Shown here piece after piece: positions 53,599-63,090 of a stretch of 64,000 nucleotides of DNA. The position numbers were made by a program, and so were the translations under genes. Below the pieces are notes generated by a model. That model worked only from the letters and a program-made list of their open reading frames with translations, made no database searches and was not told where the DNA came from. Within the stretch, counting starts at the first letter, position 1. Every line of letters starts with the position of its first letter. Source of the stretch: Rhizobium sp. JAB6 (GTDB lineage Bacteria > Pseudomonadota > Alphaproteobacteria > Rhizobiales > Rhizobiaceae); assembly GCF_003024605.1 (NCBI RefSeq), contig NZ_PYJQ01000001.1, positions 467,001-531,000 of the forward strand, given 5' to 3'.

Positions 53599-54923
53599 TC
53601 CGCCCGCTTCTTCAGGCCCATTGCCAGGAAGATGCCGCGAAACAGCAGGAAGGCATTCATGGCCATCCAGAGCCCATGATTGCCGAGCGTCGGCACGAAG
53701 ACGCCAAGCGCTATGAGATAGCCGCCGAAAGAGAGCAGCATCTTGTTGCGCATCTCGCGCGACCATGTGGCGCCGATGAACACCCCATCCATCAGGAAGG
53801 CGAGCGCGCCGGTCAAGCCGGTGATCGCAGCCCAGGGCAGATAGGTTCCGGCCGTGGCCCGGACCTCCTCCGAGGTTGTCAGCAGGCGGATCAAGGCCGG
53901 CCCCACCGTAAAGAAGAAGATGGCAGCGGCAAGCGCCAGTCCGAAGGACCAGAGCCCCGTCAGCTTCAACCCGCGCTCGAAGGCCGGCCGATAGTTGGCG
54001 CCGATCGAGCGGCCGGTGATCTGCTCCGCGGCGTTTGCCAGCCCGTCGAGATAATAGCCTGACAGCAAAAAGAAGTTCATCAGCACCGCGTTGGCGGCCA
54101 GCATAACGCCGCCGAAACTGTTGCCGATGCGCGTCATCAGCGTAAAGGCGGCGATCAGCACGAAAGTGCGGATGAGGATATCGCGGTTCAGCGCGAAGAG
54201 CTGGGTAAGTTTGGCGCGGGAAAGCAGTTCCGCACGCGCCGGCCGCTCCTCGCCGGCAAAGCTGCGCAGCACGATGAAAAGCCCCAGCAGCATGCCGCTC
54301 GCTTCGCCGATCAGCGTGCCCCAGGCAACGCCGGCGACGCCCCAGCCAAGATAAAGGCCAAGCAGGATGGCGAGCACGATATTGACGCCGTTGATGACCG
54401 TCTGCAGCAAGAGTCCGATGCGGCCCTGGCCGCGGCCGAGCACGAAGCCAAGCAAGGCGTAATTGGCAAGTGCCGCCGGTCCCGAAAGCATGCGGATGGA
54501 GAAATAGGTGCGCGTCGCATCGGCAATGCCGCCCTGCGGTCCCATCAGCTTGATGCCGATCCAGAGCAGCAGCGGCGAAAGGACGACGATCACAATGCCG
54601 CAGCCGAGCGCCGATATCAGCGCCCGCCAGAACACGGCCTGTTGCTCGTGCCGATCGTGACGGCCATAGGCCTGGGCTGTCAGGCCCGTGGTCGAGGCGC
54701 GCAGGAAGTTGAAGCTGGCAAAGAGGAGGTCGAACAACACTGCGCCGATCGCAAGCCCCGCCAGCGCGTCCGGCTGACCCATGCGTCCGACGACAGCTGT
54801 ATCGACGAGGCCCAGCAGCGGCGTGGTCATGAAGCCGAGCGTCATCGGAAGTGCGATCGACAGCACAAGCCGATGCGTCACGTCGAAGGGCAGAACCCTT
54901 CCGCTCCCTTGCTGGACATCCAT
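53574..54923 (-). CDS. MATE-family efflux transporter (DinF-like)
   Basis: 449 residues with about 12 hydrophobic helices in two six-helix halves. Conserved parts SIALPMTLGFMTTPLLGLVDTAVVGRM (in part) and NAVLMNFFLLSGYYLDGLANAAEQI (in part) fit the DinF branch. Likely exports drugs or oxidised metabolites using H+ or Na+. ATG 54923 (MDVQQGSGR) is preferred over 55022. Convergent overlap with pyrD by 25 nt. Confidence 0.92.
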   Translation of the reverse strand: MDVQQGSGRVLPFDVTHRLVLSIALPMTLGFMTTPLLGLVDTAVVGRMGQPDALAGLAIGAVLFDLLFASFNFLRASTTGLTAQAYGRHDRHEQQAVFWRALISALGCGIVIVVLSPLLLWIGIKLMGPQGGIADATRTYFSIRMLSGPAALANYALLGFVLGRGQGRIGLLLQTVINGVNIVLAILLGLYLGWGVAGVAWGTLIGEASGMLLGLFIVLRSFAGEERPARAELLSRAKLTQLFALNRDILIRTFVLIAAFTLMTRIGNSFGGVMLAANAVLMNFFLLSGYYLDGLANAAEQITGRSIGANYRPAFERGLKLTGLWSFGLALAAAIFFFTVGPALIRLLTTSEEVRATAGTYLPWAAITGLTGALAFLMDGVFIGATWSREMRNKMLLSFGGYLIALGVFVPTLGNHGLWMAMNAFLLFRGIFLAMGLKKRADQTFRFAQ

Positions 54924-54939
54924 GCTGCGCTGTGCCTCC

Positions 54940-55443
54940 TCAGTTCGAGGACAGCACCATGGACCAATAGGGCCTGCCACCGGAAGAGGGGTTGTAGGCC
55001 AGAGCGACGCCAAGCCCATCATATTTGCCGAGCATGTTGTGCAAATGCTTCGGCGAGTTGATCCAGGCCGTCACTGCGGCGCTGACGTCGCGCTGGCCCT
55101 CGGCAATGTTTTCTGCCGCCGGCAGCTTGACGCCGCTTGCCTTGACGCGCTTGCCGAAATCGTCGCCGATGCCGATCAGATGCTCCATCTTGCCGGCATC
55201 CGCCATGCGCCGCGCCTGATAGATGGCGGCGGCACCGGCGGCCGTGTCGATCTTCAAGGGCGGCAGACCGTTCTTGGCGCGCAGTGCATTCACGAGCGGC
55301 AGAGCGGAGGCGGTCTGGTCGCTGGCCGGCATATTGGAGACATGGGTCGGCGGTGTGGCACAGCTTGCAACCGTTGCGGTAAGGGCAAGAGCGGCAAGGC
55401 GCAGCGTATCGCGGCGCGTTAGGGTCAATGTCTGGGAGATCAT
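54940..55443 (-). CDS. CAP/SCP-family lipoprotein
   Basis: 167-residue secreted protein. It has a twin-Arg-like RRDTLRLAALALTATVASC leader with Cys as possible lipobox, then the CAP (cysteine-rich secretory, pathogenesis-related) domain with MADAGKMEHLIG, ENIAEGQRDVS and the WINSPKHLHNMLGK motif. Role in cell envelope is likely, substrate unknown. Starts 2 nt after the stop of the small DUF6460 protein, probably one operon. Confidence 0.85.
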   Translation of the reverse strand: MISQTLTLTRRDTLRLAALALTATVASCATPPTHVSNMPASDQTASALPLVNALRAKNGLPPLKIDTAAGAAAIYQARRMADAGKMEHLIGIGDDFGKRVKASGVKLPAAENIAEGQRDVSAAVTAWINSPKHLHNMLGKYDGLGVALAYNPSSGGRPYWSMVLSSN

Positions 55444-55444
55444 G

Positions 55445-55711
55445 TCAGCTGCGGTAATTGAACAGGCGGAGGATGATGAAGACGGGAATGACGATGGATG
55501 CGCCGAGCAGCACATAATCGCCGAATTCGCCGAGCGCCGCAAAGCCCGTGTGCCAGAGATCGAGCAGGAAGCGGCGGACGCCATAGAGAAAATCGAGCGG
55601 CCGCCAGCCGAAGAATTTCATCACGAAGCCGACGACGAGCGACACGATGACGAGCTTCACCAGCGTTCTGCCTGGCGAGTCGCCAAGGAATCTGTTCACC
55701 TGATCGGACAT
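55445..55711 (-). CDS. small membrane protein (DUF6460-like)
   Basis: 88 residues with two hydrophobic segments (LVKLVIVSLVVGFVMKFFGW and DYVLLGASIVIPVFIILRLF). Conserved small membrane protein of rhizobia; function unknown. ATG 55711 has GACGTCAGC upstream; the frame to 55864 has no domain content. Directly precedes the CAP-family gene on the same strand. Confidence 0.78.
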   Translation of the reverse strand: MSDQVNRFLGDSPGRTLVKLVIVSLVVGFVMKFFGWRPLDFLYGVRRFLLDLWHTGFAALGEFGDYVLLGASIVIPVFIILRLFNYRS

Positions 55712-55878
55712 GCTGACGTCTCCATTATGGCAGTCGGTCGGTGTTGAGATAGGGCCGGCACCTGCGACTCGCAAGCACTTTCGCCCCAGCTTACACCCTA
55801 AGACAGCGCCTGCCTGAAATAGGACTTGAGTTTTTTTATGGCCGCGTTCAAAGGCGGGCGTCAAACAGGATAAAGCCC

Positions 55879-56823
55879 ATGCTGCCGAGCCAGCTTTCCT
55901 CCGGCGATGTCATTGCCGACCGCCGTGCCGATTATGCGAAGATGCTTGCCGAAAGCGGAGAGCCCGCCAGCGCTGCCGAACTGATGGAGCAGGCGCTGGA
56001 GCTGGCGCCGCGCTGGGCGGCCGGCTGGTTCACGCTCGCGGCCTATCGCGAAAAGGCCGGCGATGCATCAGGCGCAATTGCTGCGCTGAACGAGGTTCTG
56101 GCGCTCGATGCGGGCGATGTCTTTGGCGCTCGCCTGAAGCTTGCCGTTCTCGGCGGCGCCGAGCTACCGGAGCGGCCGCCGAGCCTCTATGTCGAGCGGC
56201 TGTTCGACGATTATGCCGACCGCTTCGAGACCTCGCTTGTCGAAAAGCTCGGCTATAGCGTGCCCGGCAAGCTTGCGGCGCTGATTGCCGGAACGGCCGG
56301 CCTCCCGAAACATTTCCGCCTTGGGATCGATCTCGGCTGCGGCACCGGCCTGCTCGGGCCGGAAATCCGCGCCCATGTCGATCGGCTTGAAGGTTACGAT
56401 CTTTCGAAAGGCATGCTGGTCAAGGCGGCGGAAAAACATGTCTATGACCATCTCGGCCAGGCCGATCTGTCGCTGGAGCCGGAGCTGTCGGGCATGTTTG
56501 AGGCCGGGCTTGCCGCCGGCCGCGCGGATCTGGTCACTGCGGCCGACGTGCTGATGTATCTCGGGAATCTGCGAGGCGTAATGGCGATCGTGCGCAAGCT
56601 TTCGGCCGAGGGTGCGATCTTCGCCTTTTCCGTGGAGGATGCGCAGCAGCCGGAGGGTTATGTGCTGCGCGATTCCCTACGGTTCGCCCATTCCGAGGCT
56701 TATGTCAGGGAGATTTTGGCCGCTCACGACTTTATGGTGCTGGATCTCACCCGCGCTATCATTCGCATGGATGGCGGAAAGCCCATTCACGGCATTCTGT
56801 TCATTGCGAGTAAATCGGCCTGA
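55879..56823 (+). CDS. TPR-containing SAM methyltransferase
   Basis: 314 residues. N-terminal ~90 residues form TPR-like helices (AELMEQALELAPRWAAGWFTLAAY in part), followed by a class I methyltransferase with motif I GIDLGCGTGLLGPEI near residue 150 and a VTAADVLMYLG motif near 220. COG4976-type. Substrate unknown. Stand-alone gene on the plus strand. Confidence 0.85.
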   Translation: MLPSQLSSGDVIADRRADYAKMLAESGEPASAAELMEQALELAPRWAAGWFTLAAYREKAGDASGAIAALNEVLALDAGDVFGARLKLAVLGGAELPERPPSLYVERLFDDYADRFETSLVEKLGYSVPGKLAALIAGTAGLPKHFRLGIDLGCGTGLLGPEIRAHVDRLEGYDLSKGMLVKAAEKHVYDHLGQADLSLEPELSGMFEAGLAAGRADLVTAADVLMYLGNLRGVMAIVRKLSAEGAIFAFSVEDAQQPEGYVLRDSLRFAHSEAYVREILAAHDFMVLDLTRAIIRMDGGKPIHGILFIASKSA

Positions 56824-56930
56824 TGATTTCGAATCTTGCGAATTTCAAATAGGTCAGCATTACTTACGTAATTTCGCTTGATTGTCCCCTGAGCTTTCAG
56901 CAAAAAGCCTGGAAACCCAGGGAAAAGCAC

Positions 56931-57566
56931 ATGGCAAACGCAAAGAGCGCATTTGGCGTCTGGAATACGTCCGCGACCCGGCATTCGTGGATCGAGGATG
57001 TTCAGGGTATCGTCTCCGGCAGCCTGATTTCTTCGCTGGGGCTATTCTGCCTTTCAAGCGCCGGCTTGTTGACCGGTAGTACCGCCGGCATCGCTTTCCT
57101 GCTGCATTACGCAATCGGCGTGAATTTCGGCCTGGCTTTCTTCGTGGTCAATCTGCCGTTCTTCTATCTGTCGCTGAAGCAGCTCGGCCCGGTCTTCACC
57201 ATCAAGACCTTCATCGCCATCGCGTTGACGTCACTGCTGACCAACCTGCAGCCGTTACTCTTCAATGTGGCGCATATCAATGCGCTGTGGTCGGCGGCCC
57301 TTGGCGGCATCCTGCTCGGCTTCGGACTGCTCGCGCTCTACCGTCACAGGGCAAGCCTTGGCGGCGTCGGCATTCTGGGGATTTATCTGCAGGAACGTTT
57401 CGGCATCAGGGCAGGGCTGGTGCAGCTTGCGATCGACCTATGCGTGCTCGCCGTCGCTTTCGCGGTGACCACGCCGGCGGTGGTCATCTGCTCGGTTATC
57501 GGCGCAATCGTGCTCAACCTTTTCGTCGCGATCAATCATCGATCGGACCGCTACATCGCGCTGTAA
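56931..57566 (+). CDS. YitT-family membrane protein
   Basis: 211 residues with five or six hydrophobic helices (FCLSSAGLLTGSTAGIAFLL, then FAFFVVNLPFFYLSLK-like segment). YitT/DUF161 proteins are thought to be transporters of unknown substrate. The usual C-terminal DUF2179 cytosolic domain is absent. Faces gstI convergently with only 9 nt between stops. Confidence 0.86.
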   Translation: MANAKSAFGVWNTSATRHSWIEDVQGIVSGSLISSLGLFCLSSAGLLTGSTAGIAFLLHYAIGVNFGLAFFVVNLPFFYLSLKQLGPVFTIKTFIAIALTSLLTNLQPLLFNVAHINALWSAALGGILLGFGLLALYRHRASLGGVGILGIYLQERFGIRAGLVQLAIDLCVLAVAFAVTTPAVVICSVIGAIVLNLFVAINHRSDRYIAL

Positions 57567-57575
57567 AGCTTATAT

Positions 57576-57767
57576 CTATTGCTTGCGGGTCTCGTCGGAT
57601 TCGACGATTGCGGCTTCGTGATACCAGCTGTCGAATGCGGCCGTCGCGATAGTCGGACCGATATCGGGGGCGAGATTCACCTTCGGACGCTGGCTGAGCG
57701 CCGTGGGGCGGGTCGTGACGGGGAATTGATAGATCTTTGCGGTTTCGTGCCGAGTACCGATTGCCAT
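57576..57767 (-). CDS. gstI: glutamine synthetase translational inhibitor
   Basis: 63-residue protein divergent from glnII, the size and place of rhizobial GstI (DUF2735), which is reported to block glnII translation. Seen: AIGTRHETAKIYQFPVTTRP near the N-terminus (AKIYQFP is the DUF2735 hallmark), then a basic middle. GGGAGAGAC precedes the ATG at 57767. In R. leguminosarum gstI expression is nitrogen regulated; here a 440-bp shared intergenic region contains the glnII sigma-54 promoter. Confidence 0.88.
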   Translation of the reverse strand: MAIGTRHETAKIYQFPVTTRPTALSQRPKVNLAPDIGPTIATAAFDSWYHEAAIVESDETRKQ

Positions 57768-58099
57768 TCGTGTCTCTCCCTTTTTTGGTGTTCAGCGGGC
57801 GCGCTTCAAGAGACAGCTCATATATAGCAAAGCCGAAGGCGAATATCACCATTCCGCTTAAAAAAAATGCTAAATGATGAAATTGTAGGCAGATAGAGGA
57901 GGGTGCGGCTGCTGCCGTTTCTTTGATCTGCCGATTTTCCCATGCATTTTTAGACGGGCGCGCCTGCGACATCTTGGCAGTTCGATTTGGAACCGCGGCG
58001 ACGATTTGAAAAAGAATCCGATAGTTGGCGCCCGAAATCTCGTCTGAATATGGCTGAATCATAAAAATCTCGTCGGACGCGCCGGGTATCGATGCGATC

Positions 58100-58115
58100 T
58101 GGCACGGCAAATGCA
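58100..58115 (+). promoter_or_regulatory. sigma-54 promoter of glnII
   Basis: TGGCACGGCAAATGCA places GG (58101-58102) and GC (58113-58114) with exactly 10 nt between, matching the -24/-12 pattern. About 100 bp before the glnII ATG, as expected for NtrC-dependent transcription. The NtrC sites were not clearly identified. Confidence 0.8.
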
Positions 58116-58210
58116 TCTCCCTTTGCAGCCGTTCGTAGTGAGGAATTTTCCGGCGGGTAGGCCGGCCAAGTTTTTCCTACTTCGCATGATTAACTGTTAT
58201 GAGGTGCGTA

Positions 58211-59251
58211 ATGACGAAGTTTAAGCTCGAGTACATCTGGCTCGACGGGTACACCCCGGTACCGAACCTGCGCGGTAAAACGCAGATCAAGGAATTCGAC
58301 GCATTTCCGACGCTCGAGCAGCTTCCGCTTTGGGGCTTCGACGGCTCGTCGACGATGCAGGCCGAAGGCCGCAGCTCCGATTGCGTGCTGAAGCCCGTCG
58401 CCATCTATCCGGACCCGGCCCGCACCAACGGCGCTCTCGTCATGTGCGAAGTCATGATGCCGGATGGCGTGACGCCGCATCCGTCCAATAGCCGCGCGAC
58501 CATCCTCGACGACGAGGACGCATGGTTCGGCTTCGAGCAGGAATACTTCTTCTACAAGGACGGTCGTCCGCTCGGCTTCCCGGAATCCGGCTATCCGGCT
58601 CCGCAGGGCCCGTACTACACCGGCGTCGGCTATAAGAACGTCGGCGATGTCGCTCGCGAAATCGTTGAAGAGCATCTCGACCTTTGCCTCGAAGCAGGCA
58701 TCAACCACGAAGGCATCAATGCCGAAGTGGCCAAGGGCCAGTGGGAATTCCAGATTTTCGGCAAGGGCTCCAAGAAGGCCGCCGACCAGATCTGGATGGC
58801 TCGCTACCTGCTGCTGCGTCTGTGCGAAAAGTACGGCATCGACATCGAGTTCCATTGCAAGCCGCTCGGCGACACCGATTGGAACGGCTCGGGCATGCAC
58901 TGCAATTTCTCGACCAAGTTCATGCGCGAAGTCGGCGGCAAGGCCTATTTCGAAGCGCTCATGGCTCAGTTCGACAAGAACCTGCACGAGCACATTGCAG
59001 TCTACGGCCCGGACAACCACATGCGCCTGACCGGTAAGCATGAAACGGCTCCGTGGAACAAGTTCTCCTACGGCGTTGCCGACCGCGGCGCTTCGATCCG
59101 TGTCCCGCACTCCTTCATCAAGAACGACTACAAGGGCTACCTCGAAGATCGTCGTCCGAACTCTCAGGGCTGCCCTTACCAGATCGCTTCCCAGGTTCTG
59201 AAGACCATCTCGGAAGTTCCGACGGCTGGTTTCGGCTCGGTTGCTGCCTAA
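58211..59251 (+). CDS. glnII: glutamine synthetase II
   Basis: 346-residue eukaryote-type glutamine synthetase making glutamine from glutamate and ammonia, typical of Rhizobiaceae next to GlnA. Motifs: LPLWGFDGSSTMQAEG near the N-terminus, WFGFEQEYFFYKDGRPLGFP, NGSGMHCNFSTK, and RGASIRVPHSFIKNDYKGYLEDRRPNS (in part). ATG at 58211 with GAGGTG upstream; an upstream in-frame Met at 58199 is less likely. Confidence 0.97.
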   Translation: MTKFKLEYIWLDGYTPVPNLRGKTQIKEFDAFPTLEQLPLWGFDGSSTMQAEGRSSDCVLKPVAIYPDPARTNGALVMCEVMMPDGVTPHPSNSRATILDDEDAWFGFEQEYFFYKDGRPLGFPESGYPAPQGPYYTGVGYKNVGDVAREIVEEHLDLCLEAGINHEGINAEVAKGQWEFQIFGKGSKKAADQIWMARYLLLRLCEKYGIDIEFHCKPLGDTDWNGSGMHCNFSTKFMREVGGKAYFEALMAQFDKNLHEHIAVYGPDNHMRLTGKHETAPWNKFSYGVADRGASIRVPHSFIKNDYKGYLEDRRPNSQGCPYQIASQVLKTISEVPTAGFGSVAA

Positions 59252-59289
59252 GGTTCTTCGGCTTCGCTGCGCCGAAGCTGGCACAAATG

Positions 59290-59320
59290 AAAAGCGCGGG
59301 ATTGATGTCCCGCGCTTTTT
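59290..59320 (+). terminator. terminator of glnII
   Basis: AAAGCGCGGGA and TCCCGCGCTTT form a perfect 11-bp stem with loop ttgatg, with T-rich sequence after it. Lies 40 nt after the glnII stop. Confidence 0.9.
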
Positions 59321-59338
59321 GCTGTCATGGAAATGGTC

Positions 59339-59800
59339 TCAGGCAGCCTTGTTCGCCGCATCCACCGGATGCTGCGAACGGAAGCCGACGGCAAGGCGGT
59401 TCCAGATGTTGATCGTGCCGATCGCCACCGTGATCTTGACGATCTCCTCTTCGCTGAAATGCTGCTTCAGCGGCTCGAAATCGGCATCGGGAATGCCGGT
59501 CTGGGCGATCTTGGTGACGGAATCGACCCAGCGGAGCAAAGCACGCTCGCGATCGTCATAAACGGGCGATTCCCACCAGACGCACAGCAGGTTGATCCAC
59601 TGTTCGCTCAGGCCGTCGTGGCGGGCTTCTTTCGAATGCATGTCGACGCAATAGGCGCAGCCATTGATCTGCGAGGCGCGGAGCTTGATCAGATGGATGA
59701 AGCGGCGTTCGAGGCCGCTGCTCTGGACGAAGTTTTCCAAGGCGACGACGGCCTTGTAGGAGTCGGGGGAGGCTTTGGCGAAGTTGAAACGCGGATGCAT
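59339..59800 (-). CDS. carboxymuconolactone decarboxylase/AhpD-like protein
   Basis: 153 residues with the AhpD-type CxxC motif GCAYCVDMHSKEA near residue 60 and a helical core (YKAVVALENFVQSSGLERRF). Likely an alkylhydroperoxidase-like or CMD-fold antioxidant enzyme. The Rrf2 regulator gene lies just upstream on the same strand (30 nt), so a redox-sensing regulation of this gene is plausible. Confidence 0.9.
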   Translation of the reverse strand: MHPRFNFAKASPDSYKAVVALENFVQSSGLERRFIHLIKLRASQINGCAYCVDMHSKEARHDGLSEQWINLLCVWWESPVYDDRERALLRWVDSVTKIAQTGIPDADFEPLKQHFSEEEIVKITVAIGTINIWNRLAVGFRSQHPVDAANKAA

Positions 59801-59829
59801 GGGTCTTCTCCTTGGGTTTAAATTGAGGT

Positions 59830-60333
59830 TCAGTTTCTGGTCTTGCGTTCATGCAGCTCGAGAAAGGCGCAGCCTCTCGCGGCTATGCCACCGTCCGTGT
59901 CCGTCTGCCTGAGATCGGTCAGCACGTCGGCGATCGTTGTCTTTGCCAGTTCGGCCCGATAGACGCGCTCGGCCGCCAGCATGGCGGCATTGATGCCGCA
60001 GGGCTTGGCGAAGTAGCGTCCTTCGAGCGGGTTCGGTCCGCGCTGGCGGATTTCCGCACAGCGGAAGGCGGGTGCGGGGCCTTCGGCCGCCAGCACGATA
60101 TCGAGGAGAGTGATCTCCTCCGGCTTGCGCGCCAGCCGATAGCCACCCTTCGGCCCCGGCACGGTATCGAGGATGCCGGCGCCCGAAAGCGCCTGCAGAT
60201 GTTTCAGAAGATAGCTGACCGAAACGCCGTGAAATTCGGCAAGCGCCGCCGCCGACAACACGCCGCCATCGGACAATCCTGCCAGCATGGCAACGCAATG
60301 GATGGATTGTTCGACGCCGTCTCCGAGCTTCAT
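59830..60333 (-). CDS. Rrf2-family transcriptional regulator
   Basis: 167 residues. Winged-helix with VLSAAALAEFHGVSVSYLLKHLQAL (in part) and wing GPKGGYRLARKPEEITLLDIV, then a C-terminal part with Cys in PAFRCAEIR and KPCGIN, possible Fe-S or thiol ligands, but one Cys short of the three used by IscR. First gene of a two-gene unit with the AhpD-like protein. ATG 60333 follows GAAAGGCGCG. Confidence 0.88.
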   Translation of the reverse strand: MKLGDGVEQSIHCVAMLAGLSDGGVLSAAALAEFHGVSVSYLLKHLQALSGAGILDTVPGPKGGYRLARKPEEITLLDIVLAAEGPAPAFRCAEIRQRGPNPLEGRYFAKPCGINAAMLAAERVYRAELAKTTIADVLTDLRQTDTDGGIAARGCAFLELHERKTRN

Positions 60334-60557
60334 TTTCGCGCCTTTCTAATCATGGATATTTTTTATCCGCGATTATGATAGGAGTCAAGGCTCTTTGAAA
60401 TGGGACTGCATATAAGTTTCGCCTGAAATATGCCGGACGTCTGATACCCCTCTGTCACGAGGTGACGGAGGGGGTGCACACTCTCAGAGAACACCAAAGC
60501 CGATGGACATGACGCCGCCCCGCTTCTCATCCGTCGCATATTCACTACATTGAACCT

Positions 60558-63068
60558 GTGGACCAGATCGAGCCGAAGCCCCCCGTAGCCCTGCCTGCCC
60601 CCTTCCTCCGCTGGTTTGCGGAAAAGGGCTGGCAGCCGCGCGCCCATCAGCTGGAGCTGCTGGCCCGTGCGGAAGCGGGCGAAAGCACGCTGCTGATTGC
60701 GCCCACCGGCGCGGGCAAGACGCTCGCCGGCTTCCTGCCGTCGCTCACCGATCTCACACGGCGCGGCAAGATCCCGCCCGGCTCGGCCTTCACCGGTATC
60801 CACACGCTCTACATCTCGCCGCTGAAGGCGTTGGCGGTCGATATTGAGCGCAACCTGATGAAACCCGTTTCGGAAATGGGTCTTCCTGTTACGGTCGAAA
60901 ACCGTACGGGCGATACGCCAAGCGGCAAGCGGCAGCGGCAAAAGCTCAATCCGCCGGATATCCTGCTGACGACGCCGGAGCAGGTGGCGCTGCTGCTTGC
61001 CACCCGCGAGGCCGAACGCTTCTTCAAGGATCTGAAATACATCGTCTTCGACGAGCTGCATTCGCTCGTCACCTCCAAGCGCGGCCACATGCTGTCGCTC
61101 GGCCTTGCCCGCATCCGCAAACTGGCACCGCGCGTGCAGACCATCGGCCTTTCAGCGACGGTCGCCGATCCCATGGACCTGCAGAAATGGCTGGTGGCGC
61201 AGCGGGCGGGGGAAGAGCGCCATGCCGGCCTCGTCATCGTCGAGGGCGGGGCCAAGCCCGATATCTCGATCCTCGCGACGGAAGAGCGTATCCCCTGGTC
61301 CGGTCACTCCGCCAAATATGCGATCCCCGATATCTATCGCGAGCTGAAGGCGCATCGCACGACCCTGCTCTTCGTCAACACGCGCTCGCAGGCCGAAATG
61401 CTGTTTCAGGAGCTGTGGTCGGCCAATGACGACAATCTGCCGATCGCCCTGCATCACGGCTCGCTCGATGTCGGCCAGCGCCGGAAGGTGGAGGCGGCCA
61501 TGGCGGAGAACCGGTTGCGCGCCGTCGTCGCCACTTCGACGCTCGATCTCGGCATAGACTGGGGCGATGTCGATCTCGTCATTCATGTCGGTGCGCCGAA
61601 AGGCGCAAGCCGGCTGGCCCAGCGCATCGGCCGCGCCAATCACCGCATGGATGAACCTTCGAAAGCGATTCTCGTGCCGGCCAACCGCTTCGAGGTCATG
61701 GAGTGCCAGGGAGCGCTCGATGCCAATTATACCGGCGCGCAGGACACGCCGCCGATCGGCGCCGGCGCGCTCGACGTTCTCGCCCAGCATGTGCTCGGCA
61801 TGGCGTGCGCCGAACCCTTCGACATGCTGGAGCTTTATGAAGAGGTGCAGAGCGCAGCACCCTATGCCGAGCTTTCCTGGGAGACCTTCGAGCGCATCGT
61901 CGACTTTGTCGCGACCGGCGGCTACGCGCTCCGGACTTACGAGCGCTATGCCCGGATCCGCAAGATGGCGGATGGGCGCTGGCGCGTCTCCAATCCGCAG
62001 GTCGCGCAGCAATATCGCCTGAATCTCGGCACGATCGTCGAAGAGGCGATGCTGAATATCCGGCTGGTGAAACGCAACGCGCTGGGCTCGCTCGGAAGAG
62101 GCGGCGCGCCGCTCGGCAAGGTCGAGGAATATTTCGTCGAGCAGTTGGCACCCGGCGATACCTTCCGCTTTTCCGGCAAGGTGCTGCGTTTCGAAGGCAT
62201 CCGCGAGAATGAATGCCTGGCCTCGCAGGCCTTCTCGCTGGACGCGAAAATTCCCTCCTATGCCGGCGGCAAGTTTCCCCTTTCGACCTATCTCGCCGAT
62301 CAGGTGCGCGCGATGATTGCCGATCCCGACCGGCGGCACCGCCTGCCGGATCAGGTGCGCGATTGGCTGGAAATTCAGAACGAGAAGTCCTTGCTGCCGA
62401 AGCGCGACGAGTTTCTGATCGAGACCTTCCCGCGCGGCCGCCGCGCCTATATGGTTGCCTATCCTTTCGAGGGAAGGCTGGCGCACCAGACGCTCGGCAT
62501 GCTTCTGACCCGAAGGCTGGAGCGCGCCGGCGCCAAGCCCATGGGGTTCGTCGCGACCGATTATTCCCTCGGCATCTGGGCGCTTGAGGATATGGGACTG
62601 ATGATCGCCAACGGCCATCTCAGCCTTTCCGCGCTCTTCGATGAGGACATGCTCGGCGACGATCTCGAAGCCTGGCTCGCTGAATCCTTCCTGCTGAAAC
62701 GCACCTTCCGCAATTGCGCCATCATCGCCGGTTTGATCGAGCGCCGCCATCCCGGTAAGGAAAAAACCGGACGGCAGATGACGGTATCCGCCGATTTGAT
62801 CTATGACGTGCTGCGCAGCCATGAGCCGGATCATATCCTGCTGCAGGCGACGAGGCAGGATGCCGCGACCGGACTTTTGGAAATCGGCCGTCTTGGGGAT
62901 ATGCTGAAGCGAATCAAAGGCCACATCACCCACCGGGCTTTGGATCACATCTCGCCGCTTGCCGTGCCGGTGATGCTGGAAATCGGCAGGGTATCCGTGC
63001 CGGGTGAGGCGCATGATGTGGTGCTGGCGGAAGCGGCTGACGATCTGATCCGCGAGGCCATGGAATGA
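60558..63068 (+). CDS. ligase-associated DEXH-box helicase (Lhr-type)
   Basis: 836-residue SF2 helicase. Walker A APTGAGKTLAGFLP at residue ~50, DEXH box VFDELHSL at ~165, motif III LSATV, and a C-terminal Lhr-core (including FRNCAIIAGLIERRHPGKEKTG). It matches the DNA-ligase-associated helicase group that pairs with PdeM and an ATP-dependent ligase for DNA damage response; no ligase gene lies in this window. GTG at 60558. PdeM follows 22 nt later. Confidence 0.92.
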   Translation: MDQIEPKPPVALPAPFLRWFAEKGWQPRAHQLELLARAEAGESTLLIAPTGAGKTLAGFLPSLTDLTRRGKIPPGSAFTGIHTLYISPLKALAVDIERNLMKPVSEMGLPVTVENRTGDTPSGKRQRQKLNPPDILLTTPEQVALLLATREAERFFKDLKYIVFDELHSLVTSKRGHMLSLGLARIRKLAPRVQTIGLSATVADPMDLQKWLVAQRAGEERHAGLVIVEGGAKPDISILATEERIPWSGHSAKYAIPDIYRELKAHRTTLLFVNTRSQAEMLFQELWSANDDNLPIALHHGSLDVGQRRKVEAAMAENRLRAVVATSTLDLGIDWGDVDLVIHVGAPKGASRLAQRIGRANHRMDEPSKAILVPANRFEVMECQGALDANYTGAQDTPPIGAGALDVLAQHVLGMACAEPFDMLELYEEVQSAAPYAELSWETFERIVDFVATGGYALRTYERYARIRKMADGRWRVSNPQVAQQYRLNLGTIVEEAMLNIRLVKRNALGSLGRGGAPLGKVEEYFVEQLAPGDTFRFSGKVLRFEGIRENECLASQAFSLDAKIPSYAGGKFPLSTYLADQVRAMIADPDRRHRLPDQVRDWLEIQNEKSLLPKRDEFLIETFPRGRRAYMVAYPFEGRLAHQTLGMLLTRRLERAGAKPMGFVATDYSLGIWALEDMGLMIANGHLSLSALFDEDMLGDDLEAWLAESFLLKRTFRNCAIIAGLIERRHPGKEKTGRQMTVSADLIYDVLRSHEPDHILLQATRQDAATGLLEIGRLGDMLKRIKGHITHRALDHISPLAVPVMLEIGRVSVPGEAHDVVLAEAADDLIREAME

Positions 63069-63090
63069 TGACGAAGGTAGACTTAAATTG

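Noticed and set aside
57768..57900. sigma-54 promoter for gstI on minus strand
   Set aside because: The nearest candidate has GC instead of GG at -24 and poor flanks.
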